Origin: Clostridia bacterium
GTDB taxonomy: Bacteria; Bacillota_A; Clostridia; Lachnospirales; Cellulosilyticaceae
NCBI GenBank assembly: GCA_029239935.1
Contig: JARBTY010000027.1
Span: 1 to 22,425 of the forward strand
Length of the DNA: 22,425 bases
Direction of reading: 5' to 3'
The stretch's first letter is position 1. Every line of letters starts with the position of its first letter. Shown here in pieces: positions 15,411-22,425 of the stretch. The notes beneath the pieces were generated by a model. It was not told the DNA's origin. It was given only the letters and a program-made list of their open reading frames with translations, and did not search any database. The position numbers were made by a program, and so were the translations under genes.

Positions 15411-16655
15411 ATGAGTAATAGAGTAGTTATTACAGGGCTGGGAGTTGTTTCTCCTATAGGCAATGATAGGGATACTTATTGGCAGAACCTAAAAGAAGGT
15501 GTCAGTGGTATTAAGTTCCTTTCAGGTGAGAATCTTATGGAAGATATTAAGGTAAGAGTTGCAGGAGTGGTAACAGATTTCCAGCCGGAAAAATATATGG
15601 ATAAAAAAGAACAAAGAAGACTTGCAAAATTTTCGCAGTTTGCAATTTATGCAAGCAAAGAGGCACTGGCCCATGCAGAAATTGATATGGAAAAGGAAGA
15701 CCCTACTAGAGTAGGTGTTATTATTGGCAGTGGTATAGGTGGTTTAGATGTTATTGAAGAAGAGGCCAAAAAGCTTAGAGAAAAAGGCCCTAAGAGGGTT
15801 TCACCACTTTTTGTACCGATGGCAATAGCCAATATGGCAGCCGGAAATGTTTCAATCTATACAGGAGCCAGGGGCGTTTGCTCAACTGTTGTAACCGCAT
15901 GTTCAGCAGGGACTCACTCTATTGGAGAAGCTTTTAGGTATCTTAGACAAGGGGTTGGAGATATCATGATAGCCGGTGGTACTGAGGCGAGTATTACACC
16001 TCTTGGGATAGCTGGTTTTAATGCGCTTACAGCCTTAAGTACCTCAGATGATCCTAGCAGGGCATCCATTCCGTTTGATAAAGAAAGAGATGGGTTTGTT
16101 ATAGGTGAAGGAGCAGGTGTTGTTATACTGGAGACACTGGAGCATGCTCAAAAAAGAGGGGCACATATTTTAGCAGAGGTAGTAGGCTATGGTGCAACAG
16201 GGGATGCTTATCATATCACTTCTCCAAGACCGGATGGCGAAGGGGCTATGGGAGCTATGCTGGAGGCACTTAAAGATGCAGGCATCACTCCAAGTGATAT
16301 AGATTATATCAATGCCCATGGTACAAGTACACCTTATAACGATAAAATCGAGACTATAGCTATCAAGAAAGTATTTGGAGAAGATACCAAAGTAGCTATT
16401 AGTTCCACCAAATCTATGACAGGACATCTTTTGGGTGCGGCAGGCGGTATAGAAGCTGTAGCTATTGTCAAAGCTGTAGAAGAAGATTTTGTTCCTCCTA
16501 CCATTGGTTACAGTGTTGCAGATGAAGAATGTGACCTAGACTATGTACCTAATACAGGAAGGGCAATGTCTGTTAAGTACGCAATGAGTAATTCATTGGG
16601 ATTTGGCGGACACAATGCAAGTATTATCGTAAAGAAATGGGAGGAGCAGGCATAA
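15411..16655 (+). CDS. fabF: 3-oxoacyl-ACP synthase II (KAS II)
   Basis: A 414-residue elongating condensing enzyme. The Cys-His-His triad is C164 in VTACSAGTHS, H303 in NAHGTSTPYND and H339 in KSMTGHLLGAAG. The GFGGHNAS C-terminal motif is intact. No fabA, fabB or fabM is in the cluster; in Clostridium acetobutylicum FabF and FabZ are reported to suffice for unsaturated fatty-acid synthesis, and the same may hold here by inference. An AAGGAGGTG site precedes the ATG. The stop touches the accB start with no gap. Confidence 0.98.
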   Translation: MSNRVVITGLGVVSPIGNDRDTYWQNLKEGVSGIKFLSGENLMEDIKVRVAGVVTDFQPEKYMDKKEQRRLAKFSQFAIYASKEALAHAEIDMEKEDPTRVGVIIGSGIGGLDVIEEEAKKLREKGPKRVSPLFVPMAIANMAAGNVSIYTGARGVCSTVVTACSAGTHSIGEAFRYLRQGVGDIMIAGGTEASITPLGIAGFNALTALSTSDDPSRASIPFDKERDGFVIGEGAGVVILETLEHAQKRGAHILAEVVGYGATGDAYHITSPRPDGEGAMGAMLEALKDAGITPSDIDYINAHGTSTPYNDKIETIAIKKVFGEDTKVAISSTKSMTGHLLGAAGGIEAVAIVKAVEEDFVPPTIGYSVADEECDLDYVPNTGRAMSVKYAMSNSLGFGGHNASIIVKKWEEQA

Positions 16656-17108
16656 ATGGATATTCAGGTTATTAAAGAACTTATGAATGAATTTAAAGAA
16701 GCAGAACTTACCAAATTAGCTCTTAAATGTGAAGCCTTCGAATTAACACTTGAAAAAGAGAAAGAAATAATAAGTGTCGGAGCTCAGCAAATGCCTCCTG
16801 CATCAGCAGCTTATCCAAGTGTGACAATGAATTGCGGCATTGATGCGATGGCTGATAAAGAAGTAAACATTGAGAAAAAACATATTGTTTCACCTATGGT
16901 AGGAACTTTTTATGCATCCAATACCCCAGGAGGCGAACCTTTTATAAAGATAGGTTCAAAAGTTAAAAAAGGAGATATTGTCTGCATTATAGAGGCTATG
17001 AAGCTTATGAACGAAGTAGAGGCAGAAATCGAAGGTGAGATTGTAGAGATATTAGCAAGTAATGAGCAAATGGTAGAGTATGCACAGCCGTTATTTGTCA
17101 TCAAATAA
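16656..17108 (+). CDS. accB: Acetyl-CoA carboxylase biotin carboxyl carrier protein
   Basis: A 150-residue BCCP. Residues 1-35 form the N-terminal helical region. A short variable linker with proline and alanine spans about 45-70; it is much shorter than long Pro/Ala linkers in some species. The biotinyl domain fills 76-150, with the biotinylated lysine K116 in EAMKLMNEV. It carries carboxybiotin from AccC to AccA/D. The ribosome site GGGAGGAG lies within the fabF end, and the ATG follows the fabF stop directly. A biotin ligase gene is not in the window. Confidence 0.97.
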   Translation: MDIQVIKELMNEFKEAELTKLALKCEAFELTLEKEKEIISVGAQQMPPASAAYPSVTMNCGIDAMADKEVNIEKKHIVSPMVGTFYASNTPGGEPFIKIGSKVKKGDIVCIIEAMKLMNEVEAEIEGEIVEILASNEQMVEYAQPLFVIK

Positions 17109-17125
17109 AGTAAGGGAGAAAAGCT

Positions 17126-17548
17126 ATGTTAAATATTCAAGAAATCATGGAGATTCTGCCTCATAGATATCCCTTTCTACTGGTAGATAAGGCTGAGATA
17201 TTGGAAAACGGTGCAGGAGTAATAGGTTATAAAAATGTAACGATTAACGAACCATTTTTTCAAGGGCATTTCCCAGGACTGCCAGTTATGCCGGGAGTTT
17301 TGATTGTAGAAGCCTTAGCACAGGTTGGTGCTATTGCTATTTTATCGCAAGAAACAAACAAAGGAAAAGTGGCTTATCTTGCGTCTATTAAAGAAGCTAA
17401 GTTCAGAGGCAAAGTATTTCCGGGAGACACCTTAAAGCTAGAATGCTCAATTATCAAGCAAAAAGGACCTATGGGAGTTGGAAAAGCCTTAGCCACAGTA
17501 GAGGGCAAAAAAGTTTGTGAAGCAGAGATTATGTTTGCCATAGGGTAA
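17126..17548 (+). CDS. fabZ: 3-hydroxyacyl-ACP dehydratase
   Basis: A 140-residue hot-dog-fold dehydratase. [11 protein letters not shown] is at 11-21, and the active site H48 and E62 lie in [23 protein letters not shown] (H in QGHFPG, E in VEALAQ). It forms the trans-2-enoyl-ACP that FabK reduces. It sits between accB and accC, an order common to Firmicute fab clusters. Gaps are 17 and 16 nt. Confidence 0.97.
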   Translation: MLNIQEIMEILPHRYPFLLVDKAEILENGAGVIGYKNVTINEPFFQGHFPGLPVMPGVLIVEALAQVGAIAILSQETNKGKVAYLASIKEAKFRGKVFPGDTLKLECSIIKQKGPMGVGKALATVEGKKVCEAEIMFAIG

Positions 17549-17564
17549 CAGGAGGTGAGACGTT

Positions 17565-18947
17565 GTGATTCGAAAAGTACTTATTGCTAATAGAGGTGAA
17601 ATAGCTGTTCGTATTATAAGAGCCTGCCAAGAGATGGGTATAGATACAGTAGCTGTTTATTCTACGGCAGATAAAGAAGCTCTGCATGTTAAACTAGCAG
17701 ATGAGACAGTTTGTATAGGCAGTCCACTACCTAAAGATAGTTATCTAAACATAGAAAATATTATCAGTGCAGCAGTTTTAACAGGAGCAGACGCTATTCA
17801 TCCAGGTTTTGGCTTTTTATCAGAAAATGCCAAGTTTGCAGAAATATGCAGCCAATGTGATATTAAATTTATAGGCCCTACGGCTGAGATGATTAGAAGT
17901 ATGGGAGACAAGGCAAAAGCTAGAGAAATGATGATCAAAGCAGATGTCCCCGTTGTGCCAGGTTCTGAAGGCATCATTGAGGATGCAAATGAGGCTAAAA
18001 AGGTAGCACTTCAAATAGGCTATCCTGTTATGTTGAAGGCATCAGCAGGCGGAGGCGGCCGTGGTATGCGTATTGTATGGAAAGAAAGTGAGTTAGAAAA
18101 AGCTTTCTTATCAGCAAGCGGTGAGGCGAAAGGCGCTTTTGGAGATGGCAGTATGTACATGGAAAAATATGTACAAAATCCAAGACATATTGAGTTTCAA
18201 ATACTAGGTGATGCCTATGGTCATATTGTTCATCTGGGAGAAAGGGACTGTTCGCTTCAAAGAAGGCATCAAAAGGTTATAGAAGAAGCACCGTCACCTT
18301 TTTTAACCCAAAACCTAAGAGAGGCGATGGGAAGAGCAGCAATTCAGGCTGCTAAGGCTGTACAGTATGAAAATGCGGGAACTATCGAATTTATAGTAGA
18401 TAAAGATGGGCGTTTTTATTTTATAGAAATGAACACCCGTATTCAAGTGGAGCATCCCATTACAGAAATGGTAACGGGAGTAGATCTTATCAAAGAACAG
18501 CTGAAGATAGCTTCTGGAGAAAAACTTACTTTAACAACAGAGTCTATTATACTCAGAGGTCATGCTATAGAATGCCGTATCAATGCGGAAAATCCTCATA
18601 AAAATTTTAGACCTTGCGCAGGAACGGTGACACAACTTCATCTCCCAGGAGGAAGAGGGGTCAGAATAGAGACTGGATTATATGAAGGCTATAAAGTGCC
18701 CCCAACCTATGACTCGATGTTAGCTAAAGTTATAACTTATGGGGATACTAGAGAAGAAGCTAGAATGATTATGGAAAGAGCTTTGGGAGAATTGGTGATA
18801 GAAGGTTTAGATACTAATATTTATTTCCAATATCAACTTCTTAACACAAAGGCGTTTAAAGAAGGAGTGTTTGATACTTCCTTTATTGAAAGTCAGTTGG
18901 AAGAGATTTTAGAGCAGGGAGTAGATGCCGATGCCAATGCTGAATAA
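17565..18947 (+). CDS. accC: Acetyl-CoA carboxylase biotin carboxylase subunit
   Basis: A 460-residue ATP-grasp enzyme that carboxylates biotin on Acc[18 protein letters not shown] marks the N-terminus, K116 and K158 are ATP-binding lysines, the glycine-rich lid AGGGGRGM is near 161-168, and [13 protein letters not shown] is the catalytic segment. The C-terminal tail with [11 protein letters not shown] is about 10 residues longer than usual. The start is GTG at 17565 after a near-perfect AGGAGGTGAG site. The last codons overlap accD. Confidence 0.97.
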   Translation: MIRKVLIANRGEIAVRIIRACQEMGIDTVAVYSTADKEALHVKLADETVCIGSPLPKDSYLNIENIISAAVLTGADAIHPGFGFLSENAKFAEICSQCDIKFIGPTAEMIRSMGDKAKAREMMIKADVPVVPGSEGIIEDANEAKKVALQIGYPVMLKASAGGGGRGMRIVWKESELEKAFLSASGEAKGAFGDGSMYMEKYVQNPRHIEFQILGDAYGHIVHLGERDCSLQRRHQKVIEEAPSPFLTQNLREAMGRAAIQAAKAVQYENAGTIEFIVDKDGRFYFIEMNTRIQVEHPITEMVTGVDLIKEQLKIASGEKLTLTTESIILRGHAIECRINAENPHKNFRPCAGTVTQLHLPGGRGVRIETGLYEGYKVPPTYDSMLAKVITYGDTREEARMIMERALGELVIEGLDTNIYFQYQLLNTKAFKEGVFDTSFIESQLEEILEQGVDADANAE

Positions 18948-19791
18948 TCTAATAAAAAGAACCAAAAAATATGCAACAGCTAATCCAGAAGCCAAAAAAG
19001 CAGGTATACCAGAGGGAATGTATCTCAAGTGTCCCAGTTGTAAAAAAAGTGTCTATAAGCCGGATTTAAAAGTTCAAATAGGGGTATGTCCTCAGTGTTC
19101 GTATTATTATCCGCTTTCATCTAGAGCAAGAATAGCTGCAGTCACAGATAGAGGCACTTTTATTGAATTAGATAAAGAACTTACTAGTGGCAATCCTTTA
19201 GATTTTCCAGACTATGAAAAAAAGTTAGAAAGTTATATGGCCAAAACAGACCAAAAAGAAGCAGTCATTACAGGAACAGCTGAGATAGAAGGACAAAAAA
19301 CAGTTATTGGCGTTATGGATTCACGATTTATGATGGGGAGCATGGGTTCTGTAGTAGGTGAAAAGCTGACAAGAGCTATAGAATATGCTACAGAGTATGA
19401 ACTACCGCTCATTATTTTCACAGCATCAGGAGGAGCAAGAATGCAGGAAGGGATATTTTCCCTGATGCAGATGGCAAAGACTAGCGCTGCTTTAGCGAGA
19501 CATGATGAAAACGGACAGCTTTATATCAGTGTACTAACTGATCCAACAACAGGAGGAGTGACAGCCAGTTTTGCCATGTTAGGAGACATTATATTAGCAG
19601 AGCCTGGAGCTTTGATAGGATTTGCAGGGCCTCGGGTTATCGAACAAACCATTAAACAAAAATTACCAGAAGGCTTTCAGCGGTCAGAGTTTTTACTAGA
19701 ACATGGAATGATAGATGCTATTGTTAAAAGGCAGGACATGAAAGAAACCCTTGGACGTTTATTAAAACTCCACCAAAAGGAGGAAAAATAA
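18931..19791 (+). CDS. accD: Acetyl-CoA carboxylase carboxyltransferase subunit beta
   Basis: A 286-residue crotonase-fold subunit. An N-terminal zinc ribbon C34-x2-C37-x15-C53-x2-C56 is followed by the carboxyltransferase domain with [28 protein letters not shown] and [11 protein letters not shown]. With AccA it transfers the carboxyl group to acetyl-CoA. Three in-frame ATGs occur at 18925, 18931 and 18937, all inside accC; 18931 is chosen because the AGGGAG site ends 9 nt before it. The overlap with accC is 17 nt (23 if 18925 is used). Confidence 0.95.
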   Translation: MPMLNNLIKRTKKYATANPEAKKAGIPEGMYLKCPSCKKSVYKPDLKVQIGVCPQCSYYYPLSSRARIAAVTDRGTFIELDKELTSGNPLDFPDYEKKLESYMAKTDQKEAVITGTAEIEGQKTVIGVMDSRFMMGSMGSVVGEKLTRAIEYATEYELPLIIFTASGGARMQEGIFSLMQMAKTSAALARHDENGQLYISVLTDPTTGGVTASFAMLGDIILAEPGALIGFAGPRVIEQTIKQKLPEGFQRSEFLLEHGMIDAIVKRQDMKETLGRLLKLHQKEEK

Positions 19792-20733
19792 ATGGAAGAT
19801 ATCAGAGAACGTATTGAAGCACTTGGTGAAGCAGTGAGTCAGCTCAGTAAATTAGAACAAACCCCTGAAATAGTCGATGAGATTACAAGGCTTAAAGGGA
19901 CGATGTATAAGCTAGAGAAAAAAGCTGGAACTCTATATGATCCTTGGGATAAAGTTAAGATTGCAAGAAGGATAGATAGACCAAGGGCACAATTTTATAT
20001 TGACAGGATGATAACAGATTTTATAGAGCTCCATGGAGATAGGGCTTTTAAAGACGACAAGGCAATTATAGGTGGCATTGGGAGAATCGGTTCCCATACA
20101 GTAACACTTATTGCACAAAATAAAGGGAACACTTCTAAGGAAAATATAGAAAGAAATTTTGGAATGCCTCATCCAGAAGGTTATAGAAAAGCTTTAAGAC
20201 TGATGAAAGAAGCGGAAAAATTTAAGAGACCTGTAGTTTGTTTGATTGATACCCCGGGAGCATACTGTGGCATAGGGCCAGAAGAAAGAGGCCAAGGGGA
20301 GGCCATAGCACGCAATCTTATGGAAATGGCAAGACTTCGTGTACCTATTATATCAGGGATTATTGGAGAAGGCGGCAGCGGCGGCGCATTAGCTTTAGGT
20401 GTTGCAGATAAAGTATTTATGCAGGCTAATACCACCTATTCTATTCTTTCACCAGAGGGTTTTGCAAGCATTCTTTGGAAGGATAGTAATAGGGCAAAGG
20501 AAGCAGCAGGCATCATGAAAATCACCGCAGGAGATCTTCTGAAATATGACATTATAGATGACATTGTAGAGGAGCCAGTAGGGGGTGCACAAAAGGACCC
20601 AGAAGAGGCTGCAAGAGCTCTTAAAAGTTATATTGTAGGTCAATTAGATGAACTGGTGAAGAAGGACTGTAAGGAACTTGTTAATGAGCGGTATAAGAGA
20701 TTCAGAAAATATGGGGAATTTTGTGAGTTATAA
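19792..20733 (+). CDS. accA: Acetyl-CoA carboxylase carboxyltransferase subunit alpha
   Basis: A 313-residue subunit. An N-terminal coiled helical region at about 1-40 precedes YDPWDKVKIARRIDRP, a core FIELHGDRAFKDD, and the oxyanion/CoA segments LIDTPGAYCGIGPEERGQGEAIARN (LIDTPGAYC first) and GEGGSGGALALGVAD. It pairs with AccD. The ATG follows the accD stop with no gap, and the AAGGAGG site is in the accD end. It is the last gene of the fab/acc operon, followed by a terminator. Confidence 0.97.
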   Translation: MEDIRERIEALGEAVSQLSKLEQTPEIVDEITRLKGTMYKLEKKAGTLYDPWDKVKIARRIDRPRAQFYIDRMITDFIELHGDRAFKDDKAIIGGIGRIGSHTVTLIAQNKGNTSKENIERNFGMPHPEGYRKALRLMKEAEKFKRPVVCLIDTPGAYCGIGPEERGQGEAIARNLMEMARLRVPIISGIIGEGGSGGALALGVADKVFMQANTTYSILSPEGFASILWKDSNRAKEAAGIMKITAGDLLKYDIIDDIVEEPVGGAQKDPEEAARALKSYIVGQLDELVKKDCKELVNERYKRFRKYGEFCEL

Positions 20734-20747
20734 AAAGTATATACAGA

Positions 20748-20797
20748 AACAGGCGGTACTAAGAGTTGAAAAAACTTTTAGTACCGCCTGTTCTTTG
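20748..20797 (+). terminator. Terminator of the fab/acc operon
   Basis: Perfect 15-bp inverted repeat, arms 20748-20762 and 20778-20792, GC-rich in the middle (GGCGGTAC/GTACCGCC). The following T-tract is short (TTCTTTG), so termination may be partial. Confidence 0.85.
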
Positions 20798-20861
20798 ATA
20801 ATATCAGTAGTTGCAGTATAACGTAAATTGCTAATAAGATGCAGAAAATTATCATTAATAC

Positions 20862-20892
20862 TTGACAATACCTTAATTTAACCCTATATAAT
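20862..20892 (+). promoter_or_regulatory. Sigma-A promoter of the HAD gene
   Basis: Perfect TTGACA (20862-20867) followed at 17 nt by TATATA (20885-20890) or at 19 nt by TATAAT (20887-20892). The leader is about 70 nt. Confidence 0.75.
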
Positions 20893-20966
20893 AAAGAATA
20901 AGAGAGGTAGGTTTACATACAAAGGAGAATACACTTATAAATAAGATATAGAAAGAGGTACTAACT

Positions 20967-21608
20967 ATGAAAAATATCATATTAGATGTGGATGGCACTT
21001 TATGGGATACAACGGAATTAGTAGCTAAGGCGTGGAATCAGGCTGTTGCCGAAGTAAATCCTACGGATAGAGTGATAACATCGGATATATTAAAAAAAGA
21101 GTTTGGGAAGCCTATGGACGCTATAGCAGATCATTTGTTTTATGATGTGGATGAGAAACAAAGAGCGTTGATTTTAGAAAAATGCTGTGCCTATGAACAT
21201 GATGTATTAGAAGCATGCGAGGATGATTTATTATTTCCCGGTGTAAAAGAAACGGTTAAAAAACTCTCAGAGAAATATCGTTTATTTATTGTAAGTAATT
21301 GCCAATCAGGGTATATAGAATTATTTATGAAAAAAGCAGGTGTTGAAGACTATATTACAGACTATGAATGCTTTGGAGATACAGGGAAGAGTAAAGGTGA
21401 AAATATCAGAATGGTTATAGAAAGGAATCAGTTAGACGAGGCAGTATATGTGGGAGATACCCAAGGAGATTATGAGGCCTCAGTATTTGCAGGTGTTCCT
21501 TTTATATTTGCAAAATATGGTTTTGGAAGTCCAGTAGATTATTATTTAGCAATTAGTGAAATCAAAGAACTACTGAATATTGATGAGGAGCTATTACTTG
21601 AATTATAG
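20967..21608 (+). CDS. HAD family hydrolase, phosphoglycolate-phosphatase-like
   Basis: A 213-residue haloacid-dehalogenase-type phosphatase. Motif I is DVDGTLWDT with nucleophile D7 and D9. A helical cap fills about 15-85. Motif II is S110 in FIVSNCQ, motif III is a lysine in GKSKGEN (K141 or K143), and motif IV is VGDTQGDYEA with D164 and D168. It should hydrolyse a small phosphorylated metabolite; the substrate is not predictable. It is a single-gene unit with a strong promoter, a GAAAGAGG ribosome site and its own terminator, unrelated to the fab operon. Confidence 0.92.
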   Translation: MKNIILDVDGTLWDTTELVAKAWNQAVAEVNPTDRVITSDILKKEFGKPMDAIADHLFYDVDEKQRALILEKCCAYEHDVLEACEDDLLFPGVKETVKKLSEKYRLFIVSNCQSGYIELFMKKAGVEDYITDYECFGDTGKSKGENIRMVIERNQLDEAVYVGDTQGDYEASVFAGVPFIFAKYGFGSPVDYYLAISEIKELLNIDEELLLEL

Positions 21609-21655
21609 TTGTATGAGTTAAGAGTGCTCAAAATATAGGAGTTATCAATTATTTG

Positions 21656-21680
21656 CTGCGTTTTAAAACGCAGTTTTTTT
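21656..21680 (+). terminator. Intrinsic terminator after the HAD gene
   Basis: Perfect 18-base palindrome at 21656-21673 (CTGCG, TTTTAAAA, CGCAG), followed by seven Ts. Confidence 0.9.
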
Positions 21681-21803
21681 ATAGCCATTTTAGGATGTAT
21701 AAAAGTAATCACCAGTGAAACACAAAAGAATAATTAAGATATGTAAAATTAGATTTTAATAAAATAGTAAATTACAGTATAATAATTAAAAAGTAGATAA
21801 AAA

Positions 21804-21822
21804 TGTCGAAGTGTATTATAAT
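21804..21822 (+). promoter_or_regulatory. Promoter with a possible Spo0A box before the DUF5317 gene
   Basis: A perfect TATAAT at 21817-21822 is preceded by TGTCGAA at 21804-21810, which matches the Spo0A box consensus (TGNCGAA). No good -35 hexamer is present, as expected for an activator-dependent or repressed promoter. A 7-base match can arise by chance. The rest of 21681-21855 is AT-rich without other visible structure. Confidence 0.4.
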
Positions 21823-21855
21823 TTAATAGGGAATAAATGAAAATGGGGGAAGGTC

Positions 21856-22413
21856 ATGCTTGAAACAATTTTATTAGCTATAATAGTAGCTAAAGTAAAA
21901 AAATACGACATCAAACTACTTTTTAAATCCTGGCCTATTTATGTTGTATTAGCAATTGAATTAGTTTATGTAGGGATTCAAATTTCTATATTTAGGGGCT
22001 ATTATGGATTAATTAAGTATACAAATATTTTGGAAACCATTTATTTATGTTCTTATTTATCCATGGTTATTCAATACAAACGATATATAGGTGCCATAGT
22101 AGGCTCAGGGTGCATTATGATAGGGACACTTCTTAATCATATCGCCATAGCAGCGAACCATGGGAAGATGCCGGTATTTCCTACAGTATCTTATCTAACA
22201 GGTTATGTCAAACCAGAGGCATTTATAGAAATAAACGATATCCATATTTTGGGAGGCGCTGATACCAGACTGAAATTTTTAACAGATGTATTTGATTTAG
22301 GCTATAGTATAGTAAGTATAGGAGACATTTTTATCAGGGCTTTTATTTTTATCATTGTTTTTAGTTCTATTAGACATTTAAATCGAGAAAGTATTGTGAC
22401 TATAAAAGGATAA
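21856..22413 (+). CDS. DUF5317 family membrane protein
   Basis: A 185-residue hydrophobic protein of unknown function. Helices lie at about 1-13, 27-46, 58-72, 77-99 and 160-172. The NHGKMPVF motif at 101-108, the FLTDVFDL segment at 141-148 and the SIGDIFIR segment at 154-161 fit the DUF5317 pattern (a conserved N-x-G-x-MP followed by a D and an S-x-GD motif). The ribosome site GGGGGAAGG precedes the ATG. A GAAGGAGA ribosome-like site at 22416-22423 follows the stop at the window end, so a further gene of the same transcript probably begins just outside. Confidence 0.8.
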   Translation: MLETILLAIIVAKVKKYDIKLLFKSWPIYVVLAIELVYVGIQISIFRGYYGLIKYTNILETIYLCSYLSMVIQYKRYIGAIVGSGCIMIGTLLNHIAIAANHGKMPVFPTVSYLTGYVKPEAFIEINDIHILGGADTRLKFLTDVFDLGYSIVSIGDIFIRAFIFIIVFSSIRHLNRESIVTIKG

Positions 22414-22425
22414 ATGAAGGAGAAA

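Noticed and set aside
20922..20945. AAAGGAGAA ribosome-like site in the HAD leader as the start of a small leader peptide
   Set aside because: No ATG, GTG or TTG stands at a workable distance after it, and a better site precedes the HAD ATG.
1..22425. Mobile elements, CRISPR arrays, toxin-antitoxin or defence systems
   Set aside because: I saw no transposase, integrase, regularly spaced repeat or recognisable defence gene; gene order is that of core chromosome.

Overview
The window is a chromosomal segment from an AT-rich, low-GC Gram-positive anaerobe. The best fit is a member of the Clostridia, possibly a Lachnospiraceae/Cellulosilyticum-like lineage, but genus is not provable from the sequence alone. 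The clues are strong AT bias, AGGAGG-type ribosome sites, GTG and TTG starts, a FabT/FabK-type fatty-acid cluster, a c-di-AMP phosphodiesterase in the yybS-gdpP-rplI-dnaB order seen in Firmicutes, an O2-sensing-type H-NOX chemoreceptor, and a possible Spo0A box. No insertion sequence, phage gene, CRISPR array or restriction/defence gene is visible.

Layout. (1) 1-605: stable RNA genes, namely tRNA-Asn, tRNA-Glu, 5S rRNA and tRNA-Cys, then a second near-identical tRNA-Cys with its own -10 element and terminator. (2) 651-2497, minus strand: a chemotaxis receptor whose N-terminus is a haem H-NOX domain that keeps every residue of the O2-binding pocket. (3) 2742-4124: DUF951 gene, then rpsF-ssb-rpsR, ending in a strong terminator. 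(4) 4339-9661: membrane protein yybS (DUF2232), gdpP, rplI, dnaB and a GNAT acetyltransferase, ending in a long bidirectional terminator shared with the convergent gene. (5) 9728-10777, minus: a nitronate monooxygenase/FabK-like flavoprotein, divergent from (6) 10984-20733, a complete type II fatty-acid synthesis and acetyl-CoA carboxylase operon: fabT-fabH-acpP-fabK-fabD-fabG-fabF-accB-fabZ-accC-accD-accA. (7) 20967-22413: a HAD phosphatase and a DUF5317 membrane protein, each preceded by its own promoter-like sequence.

How the genes work together. AccABCD makes malonyl-CoA, FabD loads it on AcpP, FabH starts the chain, FabF elongates it, and FabG/FabZ/FabK complete each cycle. FabT, the first gene of the operon, probably represses the operon. 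The 206-bp gap between the flavoprotein and fabT holds five TTTGA-N3-TCAAA boxes arranged on two back-to-back sigma-A promoters, so the flavoprotein appears to belong to the same regulon. Genes in the operon are very tightly packed (0-60 nt gaps, several overlaps), implying one transcript.

The window is mostly core housekeeping DNA. I do not see a convincing wholly new system. The points that most deserve attention are the FabT operator architecture with the co-regulated Cys-rich flavoprotein, the O2-type H-NOX receptor in a presumed anaerobe, and the S18 protein lacking all four zinc ligands. No stretch over 300 bases lacks a gene. The longest gaps (2498-2741, 4125-4338, 10778-10983, 20734-20966, 21609-21855) contain the promoters, operators and terminators listed.
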